Shown piece after piece: positions 1 through 5,278 of a DNA stretch of 8,773 nt. The notes beneath the pieces were generated by a model, which worked only from the letters and a program-made list of their open reading frames with translations, was not told the DNA's origin and made no database searches. Position 1 is the stretch's first letter. The number at the start of each line of letters is the position of its first letter. The position numbers and the translations under genes are program-made. The stretch covers positions 1-8,773 of the forward strand of contig CACYKX010000128.1 in NCBI GenBank assembly GCA_902775075.1. The letters run 5' to 3'. Origin of the DNA: an uncultured Prevotellaceae bacterium (GTDB lineage Bacteria > Bacteroidota > Bacteroidia > Bacteroidales > Bacteroidaceae).

Positions 1-1242
1 GAGCAGAGCAACCCTACGCTGAAGGGTGCCTTGCCAAGCAACTACTATGCAGGCCTGTCGCTCGACCGAACCAAGCTTGCTGCTCTGCTTGATGAAATCA
101 ACAAAATTGATACGCTGAAAGACCCAGAGAACGATCTTATCGGTCGCGTCTATGAATACTTTCTCGGTAAGTTTGCCATTGCCGAAGGTAAGGGTAAAGG
201 TGAATACTACACGCCTAAGACCATCGTCAACCTTATTGCTGAGATGATTGAGCCTTATCGTGGCAAGATTTATGACCCTTGTTGTGGTTCTGGCGGTATG
301 TTTGTTCAGAGCATGAAGTTCATCGAGGCACATCATGGCAACAAACGCGACATCTCTGTCTATGGACAGGAATACACCAACACCACCTACAAACTGGCGA
401 AGATGAACCTCGCCATTCGTGGTATTGCCTGCAACCTGGGCGAGATGGCTGCCGATACGTTCCACAACGATCAGCACAAAGACCTGAAGGCTGACTTCAT
501 TATGGCTAATCCTCCATTCAACCAGAAGGCCTGGCGAGCAGAGAACGAACTGAAAGATGACCCGCGATGGGCAGGTTACGACGTGCCTCCGACGAGTAAT
601 GCCAACTATGGTTGGATTCTGAACATCGTCTCTAAGCTCTCTGCCAACGGAACGGCTGGCTTCCTTCTTGCCAATGGGGCTTTGAGTGGCGACGGTACGG
701 AACTTGCTATCCGTAAGCAACTGCTTCTGAATCATTTAGTGGAAGCGATTGTTATCCTGCCTCGTAATATGTTCTATTCTACGGACATCAGCGTGACACT
801 TTGGATCCTGAACAATAACAAGAAAGCCCGCACGGTGGAGCAAAACGGCAAGATGGTTCGCTATCGTAATCGTGAGGACGAAGTGCTGTTCATCGACCTG
901 CGCCAATGGGGAGAACCGTTCGAGAAGAAATACATCCAGTTCTCTACGGAGCAGATACAGCAGATAGCCGAGAACTTCCATAATTGGCAGCGTGTAGGCT
1001 ATGAAGAGACGTATCACAATGAACCAGAATATTGCTATTCTGCCACCCTTGACGAGATAGAGAAGAAAGGCTGGAGTCTTGTACCCAGTAAATACATCGA
1101 GTTTCGCAACCGTGACGAGCAGATAGACTTCGACACCAAGATGAAGCAACTGCAAGCAGATATGCGCGACCTCTTGCAGCAGGAAGAAGCAAGTAAACAG
1201 CAGTTGAAAGAACTGTTTGAGAAGTTGGGGTATATGTTGTGA
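1..1242 (+). CDS. hsdM: Type I restriction-modification DNA methyltransferase subunit HsdM (5' partial)
   Basis: This subunit transfers a methyl group from S-adenosylmethionine to adenine N6 and works in the cytoplasm as an M2S complex with HsdS. The frame is open from base 1, so the TTG at position 31 is not a real start. The 413 visible residues lack most of the N-terminal helical HsdM_N domain; full-length relatives run to about 500 residues. Visible signatures, numbered from the first residue, are NPTLKG at 4-9, typical of the junction into the catalytic domain; GEYYTPK at 67-73 (motif X region); DPCCGSGG at 92-99, the SAM-binding motif I; and NPPF at 170-173, catalytic motif IV of N6-adenine methyltransferases. 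The C-terminal 50 residues are charged and helix-forming, as expected for docking to HsdS. Codon use is more G+C-rich than in the genes that follow. The stop is TGA at 1240-1242, immediately followed by a hairpin. Confidence 0.97.
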   Translation, partial: EQSNPTLKGALPSNYYAGLSLDRTKLAALLDEINKIDTLKDPENDLIGRVYEYFLGKFAIAEGKGKGEYYTPKTIVNLIAEMIEPYRGKIYDPCCGSGGMFVQSMKFIEAHHGNKRDISVYGQEYTNTTYKLAKMNLAIRGIACNLGEMAADTFHNDQHKDLKADFIMANPPFNQKAWRAENELKDDPRWAGYDVPPTSNANYGWILNIVSKLSANGTAGFLLANGALSGDGTELAIRKQLLLNHLVEAIVILPRNMFYSTDISVTLWILNNNKKARTVEQNGKMVRYRNREDEVLFIDLRQWGEPFEKKYIQFSTEQIQQIAENFHNWQRVGYEETYHNEPEYCYSATLDEIEKKGWSLVPSKYIEFRNRDEQIDFDTKMKQLQADMRDLLQQEEASKQQLKELFEKLGYML

Positions 1243-1274
1243 TTCTTTCCAATGTTTAAAGAACTGGAAAGAAT
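1242..1274 (+). promoter_or_regulatory. Hairpin directly after hsdM, with a competing alternative pairing
   Basis: Bases 1242-1251 (ATTCTTTCCA) are perfectly complementary to 1265-1274 (TGGAAAGAAT). Inside, GTTT at 1254-1257 can pair with GAAC at 1261-1264, closing an AAA loop. The right arm is repeated: 1274-1283 (TTGGAAAGAA) is perfectly complementary to 1243-1252, so the left arm can form either of two exclusive 10-bp stems. No T-run follows on either strand, so this is not a canonical Rho-independent terminator. It could be an mRNA-processing or stability element, or an attenuator limiting readthrough from hsdM into the downstream genes. The pairing is seen directly; the role is inference. 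Confidence 0.5.
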
Positions 1275-1283
1275 TGGAAAGAA
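1265..1283 (+). repeat. Tandem direct repeat TGGAAAGAA
   Basis: TGGAAAGAA occurs at 1265-1273 and again at 1275-1283, a 10-bp period with one intervening base. Each copy can serve as right arm for the single left arm at 1242-1252, which gives the alternative hairpins described for this gap. Confidence 0.7.
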
Positions 1284-1297
1284 AAAGAGAAGTCGTA

Positions 1298-1339
1298 ATG
1301 AGTAAGATAACGAAGAAAAAAGATGATGCAACCAGATAA
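1298..1339 (+). CDS. Possible 13-codon leader mini-ORF ahead of the metallophosphoesterase
   Basis: An ATG at 1298 opens a 13-codon frame encoding MSKITKKKDDATR and ending in TAA at 1337-1339. The purine-rich AGAGAAG lies 5 nt upstream at 1286-1292. The frame overlaps the first codons of the metallophosphoesterase (ATG 1323) in a different reading frame. A six-A run at 1316-1321 lies at the overlap. With one A fewer, the mini-ORF would run straight into the phosphoesterase as a lysine-rich N-terminal extension. It could be a translational-coupling leader, the true N-terminus broken by a homopolymer error, a remnant of a lost gene, or chance. It is too short to judge from composition. Confidence 0.25.
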   Translation: MSKITKKKDDATR

Positions 1340-2141
1340 TAAAAGCATACCACGCGGTGTTCGAATCCAGTATATCAGCGACCTCCATCTGGAGTTCGCT
1401 AAGAATCGTCAGTGGATTGCAAAACATCCATTGGAGGTAACTGGTGATATTTTGCTTGTCGCTGGCGATTCTGCATATCTTGATCTGCCAAACTCGGATT
1501 GCGACACTTATTCTGAATATAAATTCTGGGATTGGACGAGTCAGCATTACAGCCAGGTTATAGTGTGTTTGGGGAATCACGACTTTTACGGATATTATGA
1601 CTTGTCCTCTATACCAAATGGCTACTGTAAACAGATTCGCCATAATGTTCATGCATACTACAACAGTATAGTGCATCTGGACGACATGGACATAATCGTT
1701 TCTACATTATGGTCGAAGATAGAGCCCCAGAATGCATTTCAGACGGAGCAAAGTGTGAGCGATTTCTATCGTATCATGTATGGTGAACATCGACTGACGG
1801 CAGATGATTTTAACCATGAACATGAGCGTTGTCTCGCTTTCATCAAACAGGCTGTTTCAGAAAGTGATGCGAAAAAGATAATCGTTCTTACACATCATGT
1901 TCCTACGCAATTATGTACTGCTGCAGAATTTTTAAACAGCACTATTAACGGTGCTTTTACGGTAGAATTGGGCAACTTTATAGCAGATAGCCAGATTAAC
2001 TACTGGATATATGGGCATTCACATCGCAACATCAAAGCGCAAATAGGCGACACACTCATTGTATCCAATCAATTGGGCTACATCTCGCATGGAGAGCATC
2101 TGACGAACGGGTTTAATCCTTCTGCTATGATTGAAGTTTAA
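1323..2141 (+). CDS. Calcineurin-like metallophosphoesterase embedded in the hsd operon
   Basis: This 272-residue protein carries all the classic dimetal motifs in order: DLH at 20-22 (motif I, D-x-H), AGD at 47-49 (motif II), GNHD at 84-87 (motif III), THH at 190-192 (motif IV) and GHSH at 231-234 (motif V). It is therefore probably an active Mn/Fe/Zn-dependent phosphohydrolase. No signal peptide or membrane segment is visible, so it should be cytosolic. The family includes phosphomonoesterases, cyclic-nucleotide phosphodiesterases, diadenosine-polyphosphate hydrolases and the Mre11/SbcD nucleases. The sequence does not show which substrate applies. There is no SbcD-type capping domain and no SbcC partner. 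The start is ATG 1323, with ATG 1326 as an equally likely in-frame alternative, after an A-rich GAAGAAAAAAG leader. It lies 80 nt after hsdM and 32 nt before hsdS, so co-transcription is likely. A defence role is inferred only from position. Confidence 0.9.
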   Translation: MMQPDNKSIPRGVRIQYISDLHLEFAKNRQWIAKHPLEVTGDILLVAGDSAYLDLPNSDCDTYSEYKFWDWTSQHYSQVIVCLGNHDFYGYYDLSSIPNGYCKQIRHNVHAYYNSIVHLDDMDIIVSTLWSKIEPQNAFQTEQSVSDFYRIMYGEHRLTADDFNHEHERCLAFIKQAVSESDAKKIIVLTHHVPTQLCTAAEFLNSTINGAFTVELGNFIADSQINYWIYGHSHRNIKAQIGDTLIVSNQLGYISHGEHLTNGFNPSAMIEV

Positions 2142-2173
2142 AACGAGATTGCAAATTAATAGAGGATAGAAGA

Positions 2174-3304
2174 ATGACAACATACCAGCGTTTAGGCGGA
2201 TATATACGACCAGTAGATGTACGTAATCGAGGCTTGAAGGTACACTTGTCTCAAGGTATTTGCAATGCTAAGTATTTTCAGAATCCAAAGCAAGTTGCAG
2301 ATAATCCTGAAACGCACAAAGTCGTTAGAACAGGGCAGTTTGCATATAATAGAGCAACAACAAGAAATGGGGAAAAAATCTCAATCGCTTTAAGAGAGGG
2401 ACCAGATTGCACTGTGTCTTCAGCTTATCAAGTGTTTGAAGTCGTGGATGAAAACCTATTAAATCCCAAATACCTGATGATGTGGTTTAAACGACCAGAA
2501 TTTGACAGATTAGCCATATACTATTCACATGGAAGTGCGCATGAGTTTTTTGAGTGGGAGGCAATGTGTGATGTCATGCTCCCCATCCCCTCCATTACCC
2601 GTCAACGTGAAATCGTAGCAGAATATGAAACGCTGGCCAACCGCATTCGTCTCAACAATCAAATGATTCAGCATCTCGAAACCACCGCCCAAGCCCTTTA
2701 CCGCAAAACCTTCGTCGATAACATCGACAAAGAAAACCTCCCTGAAGGCTGGAGAATGGGAACAATACAAGAGTTCAGCAAGGAAATGAAATCAGGTGGA
2801 ACTCCAAGTAGAAATCATAATGAATATTGGAATAAGCAGGATTACCCTTGGCTAAAATCAGGAGAAGTCCACAATAACATTATTACTAGTGTCGAGGAAT
2901 ATATTAGTCAAGCGGGATTAGATAATAGTTCTGCAAAGATTATTCCTCAAGGCTCTATAATAATGGCGATGTATGGAGCAACTGCTGCACAAGTAGCATA
3001 TCTTAGTTGTGATACTACCACCAATCAAGCATGTTGCAACATGATATGCTACAGCAAAGAAGATGCTGCTTATTTGTTTTTCCATCTATTGGCAAATCAA
3101 GAGGACATCAAAAAGTTGGCAAATGGAGGGGCACAAGAAAACCTAAGTCAAGAGTTGGTCGCACAACAGCCTATTGTCCTTTTCGACGATAACGAAAAGA
3201 AGTCTTTGTTTGTACCAATACTTGACAACTTAATTGTATTATATAAAGAAAACGAGAAATTAACCGAATTACAGTCTTTGCTTTTGGCGAAGATGGGGCA
3301 ATAA
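2174..3304 (+). CDS. hsdS: Type I restriction-modification specificity subunit HsdS
   Basis: HsdS recognises the bipartite DNA target and carries the HsdM and HsdR subunits. The 376-residue layout is standard: target-recognition domain (TRD) 1 at about 1-135; a helical spacer at about 136-182 starting with LPIPSITRQREIV; TRD2 at about 190-330 with the typical SGGTPSR...YW...WLKSGEV pattern at 207-231; and a C-terminal helical repeat at about 331-376 that ends in LLAKMGQ. The start ATG has an unusually clear AGAGGA at 2161-2166, 7 nt upstream. Base composition is mosaic: the stretch coding for the spacer (about 2580-2755) is about half G+C with many C-ending codons, while the TRD2 lines I counted are nearer 35-37%. 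This fits TRD replacement by recombination. I see no second hsdS, recombinase or inverted repeats here to suggest inversion-based phase variation. The recognised sequence cannot be predicted by eye. Confidence 0.96.
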   Translation: MTTYQRLGGYIRPVDVRNRGLKVHLSQGICNAKYFQNPKQVADNPETHKVVRTGQFAYNRATTRNGEKISIALREGPDCTVSSAYQVFEVVDENLLNPKYLMMWFKRPEFDRLAIYYSHGSAHEFFEWEAMCDVMLPIPSITRQREIVAEYETLANRIRLNNQMIQHLETTAQALYRKTFVDNIDKENLPEGWRMGTIQEFSKEMKSGGTPSRNHNEYWNKQDYPWLKSGEVHNNIITSVEEYISQAGLDNSSAKIIPQGSIIMAMYGATAAQVAYLSCDTTTNQACCNMICYSKEDAAYLFFHLLANQEDIKKLANGGAQENLSQELVAQQPIVLFDDNEKKSLFVPILDNLIVLYKENEKLTELQSLLLAKMGQ

Positions 3305-3327
3305 AATGCGATGAAAATATATTGTAT

Positions 3328-4215
3328 ATGAAGAAACAGCTACAGTTATCGGAATTAACAGAATCATTAGAGCGAGGGAAAACCAATTTCCAAGCTAGAA
3401 TAGAACTCTATGATTTGCGGGAATTATGTTATAAAATGGATAATCCCCAACTGTTAGAGTATGTACCTGTTAAGATTGTGGCTTGTTTTGAACAATTATT
3501 CAGAGATGAGTATCAGGAAATTCTTGTAAATCCAAAAGTAAAGAAGAACCTAAAAAATATAGACCTTTTTAGGGACACCAAGTATGATTTTGAAGTAATA
3601 GAGGCTTTTGAAGAGAATGACATTTCATTAAGTGATTATTTATCTCTTTTAATACCATGTAGCAAATTGGCAGATATTGATAATGCAATATCAAAACTAC
3701 TTGGTATTAATTTCTTATCAGAATTTAGGAAGAAAGATAATGGAGATGCAATACTAGAGTCTGTTTCTGAGATATTTAGGCTTAGGCATATTTATTGTCA
3801 TGAAGTTCCTCTGAAAAAGAATATTGATATAGATAGTGCAAGAAAACTAATTTCTCATGCTATTGAGTTCATAGATGATTCGGATGATATTATCAGAAAT
3901 GCTTTGTATTCTGACCATGTAAGTGGAATAGAAGAAATTGAAATCGCCCAAAAGGAATACGAAAAAGCAGATAAAGAACTCGAAGAGTTAATAGACACTC
4001 TTAGATTAAAGCAAGAGAAAGGCCCGTTCCATTATAATGATTTCAGTTACATTGACAAGTGGAAAGAATATCGTGAGGAAAGGGCTTTGTGTGACTCCTC
4101 AATTAATAACAAAGAGAGTTACTTGCCACTTCACTATTACAGGAATATGGAGAGAACAACAAAATCTCTAATAAAAGAATTGAAAGAAGATTATAAGTAT
4201 GAACTAAAGAGATAA
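3328..4215 (+). CDS. Putative HEPN ribonuclease with a C-terminal LprI-like domain
   Basis: I do not recognise this protein as a named family. Its 295 residues fall into two parts. Residues about 1-195 are almost wholly helical and contain RHIYCH at 153-158, an R-x4-H motif with a polar residue after R. That is the metal-independent RNase signature of HEPN domains, as in the anticodon nucleases PrrC and RloC. Residues about 200-295 resemble the LprI/DUF1311 domain: a helix with YEKADKELEEL at 211-221, then WKEYREERALC at 245-255 (family pattern W-x2-YR-x3-C), then a helix beginning RNMERTTKSL at 272-281. LprI proteins are normally secreted, but there is no signal peptide here. The ATG at 3328 is preferred over TTG 3322. 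The gene lies 23 nt after hsdS and 10 nt before the DUF4268 gene. It is very AT-rich (about 28-30% G+C in two lines counted), suggesting separate acquisition. An RNA-cleaving back-up effector is inferred. Confidence 0.7.
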   Translation: MKKQLQLSELTESLERGKTNFQARIELYDLRELCYKMDNPQLLEYVPVKIVACFEQLFRDEYQEILVNPKVKKNLKNIDLFRDTKYDFEVIEAFEENDISLSDYLSLLIPCSKLADIDNAISKLLGINFLSEFRKKDNGDAILESVSEIFRLRHIYCHEVPLKKNIDIDSARKLISHAIEFIDDSDDIIRNALYSDHVSGIEEIEIAQKEYEKADKELEELIDTLRLKQEKGPFHYNDFSYIDKWKEYREERALCDSSINNKESYLPLHYYRNMERTTKSLIKELKEDYKYELKR

Positions 4216-4225
4216 TTGTGGCATT

Positions 4226-5149
4226 ATGGATAAATTAGGCAAGATGATAAGAATTACCGATTTAAGGTCGGTATGGCCTCATGAGGCAAATGACTTCACA
4301 AAGTGGTTAGCGCAAGAGGAGAATCTTACGCTGCTGGGGGATGCGATAGATATTGAGTTGGAACTTGAAGAAAGAGAATCATCTGTTGGTAGTTTCAATG
4401 TGGATATCTTTGCAAAAGAAGTGGGCACCAATCGTCGTGTGATTATCGAGAATCAGTTAGAAGATACGAACCACGACCATCTTGGCAAACTGATTACATA
4501 CGCCTCAGGTAAAGGTGCTGAAGTGATTGTTTGGGTGGTGAAACGAGCACGTGACGAACATCGCCAGGCGATAGAGTGGCTGAACCAGCATACAGATAAC
4601 AATATTGGATTCTTCTTGTTGGAAATAGAATTGTGGCAGATTGGTGACTCGGCAAAGGCCCCACGCTTCAATATTGTGGAAAGACCGAATGACTGGTCTA
4701 AAACGATGAAGACGATAGAAGGACTTTCTGATACAGACCTTCTTAAACTTGAATTTTGGACAGGCTTTAATGAGGCGATGAGCGATAACAATGACTTTAC
4801 TCGCAATTTCCATGCCCGCAAAGCAATGCCTCAACATTGGTATGATTTGAGCATCGGTAGTTCTGCCTATCATGTTGCCTTGACTATCAACACTCAAAAG
4901 CAAAGTATTGGTGCAGATATTTATATTAATGATGATAAGGAATTGTTCGAGCGGTTCAAGATGCATAAGGATGAAATCTCTACAATGTTGAATAGTGAGG
5001 TGGAATGGCGGGAGGCAAAGAAAGCATGTCGCATATTCATCACAACCAATATCAATCCCAAAAAACGGGAATGTTGGCCAAAAGCCTATAATTGGTTCTT
5101 GGAGAAAGCTATCATCTATAAAGAAATTGCATCGAAGTTTGGCGAGTAG
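4226..5149 (+). CDS. DUF4268 domain protein with PD-(D/E)XK-like N-terminal nuclease fold
   Basis: The 307 residues match a widespread two-part family. The N-terminal half has the hallmark VWPHEANDFTKWLA at 16-29, GSFNVDI at 55-61 and VIIENQLEDTNHDHLGKLITY at 72-92. D60 with E75-x-Q77 is consistent with a PD-(D/E)XK-like active site in which Q replaces the lysine. The C-terminal part, about 168-303, is the DUF4268 region, with conserved aromatics such as FW at 177-178 and a W-P...YNW block near 284-290. Members are often found beside restriction-modification genes and are predicted nucleases; to my knowledge the biochemical role is not established. The start ATG 4226 keeps the usual DKLGKMIRI lead-in; ATG 4244 is an alternative. 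It follows the HEPN gene by 10 nt, so the two are probably one unit. A 129-nt gap with a promoter follows. Confidence 0.88.
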   Translation: MDKLGKMIRITDLRSVWPHEANDFTKWLAQEENLTLLGDAIDIELELEERESSVGSFNVDIFAKEVGTNRRVIIENQLEDTNHDHLGKLITYASGKGAEVIVWVVKRARDEHRQAIEWLNQHTDNNIGFFLLEIELWQIGDSAKAPRFNIVERPNDWSKTMKTIEGLSDTDLLKLEFWTGFNEAMSDNNDFTRNFHARKAMPQHWYDLSIGSSAYHVALTINTQKQSIGADIYINDDKELFERFKMHKDEISTMLNSEVEWREAKKACRIFITTNINPKKRECWPKAYNWFLEKAIIYKEIASKFGE

Positions 5150-5192
5150 CACGTAATAAAAACGATAAATCACTACTTCTATTATGAAAAAT

Positions 5193-5205
5193 TGCAAATT
5201 TTGCA
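5193..5205. promoter_or_regulatory. Operator-like palindrome TGCAAA-T-TTTGCA
   Basis: A perfect 6-bp inverted repeat around a single T, TGCAAATTTTGCA, lies 19 nt upstream of the -33 box of the rloA promoter. Half of the motif (TTTGCA) recurs at 5252-5257, overlapping the -7 box, 52 bp away. It could be a binding site for a dimeric regulator. No regulator gene is present in the window, and short A/T-rich palindromes arise often by chance. Confidence 0.3.
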
Positions 5206-5224
5206 CAGATTTTAGAGATAGAAT

Positions 5225-5255
5225 GTTGATTTATTGGAATTTATCAGTATATTTG
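5225..5255 (+). promoter_or_regulatory. Bacteroidales-type promoter for rloA-rloB-hsdR
   Basis: The sequence shows GTTG at 5225-5228, a 19-nt spacer, then TATATTTG at 5248-5255 followed by C. This fits the Bacteroidales primary-sigma consensus (TTTG/TTG at -33, 19-21 nt, TAnnTTTG at -7) with a complete -7 box. Transcription would start at about 5260, giving a leader of roughly 20 nt before the ATG at 5279. It sits in the largest gap between genes, and no terminator precedes it, so readthrough from upstream could also occur. Confidence 0.7.
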
Positions 5256-5278
5256 CAACAGAATAAAAATGCATAGAT

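Noticed and set aside
31..33. TTG as the hsdM start
   Set aside because: The frame is open to base 1 with conserved HsdM residues upstream (NPTLKG), so the gene simply begins outside the window.
1242..1290. Rho-independent terminator after hsdM
   Set aside because: The stem is good but A/T-rich and followed by purines rather than a T-run, and on the minus strand there is no T-run either.
736..1353. 205-codon minus-strand open frame across the hsdM end
   Set aside because: It lies opposite hsdM, which has methyltransferase motifs. Its product is a hydrophobic, low-complexity antisense translation with no recognisable family.
1035..1676. 213-codon minus-strand open frame over hsdM and the phosphoesterase
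   Set aside because: It overlaps two well-supported genes and shows no motif or ribosome-binding context of its own.
2174..3304. Phase-variable hsdS shufflon
   Set aside because: No second hsdS copy, inverted repeats or site-specific recombinase are present in the window.
3322..3324. TTG as start of the HEPN gene
   Set aside because: An ATG two codons later (3328) is the more likely start; nothing favours the rare codon.
5196..5203. Second -7 box (AAATTTTG) in the promoter gap
   Set aside because: It lacks the leading TA, and no TTG-type -33 box lies 19-21 nt upstream.
4505..5206. 233-codon minus-strand open frame opposite the DUF4268 gene
   Set aside because: The plus-strand frame matches a conserved family over its full length; the antisense product looks like random translation.
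5269..5271. ATG at 5269 as start of a gene ahead of rloA
   Set aside because: It is out of frame with the ATPase and its translation has no recognisable content; ATG 5279 begins the conserved N-terminal strand.
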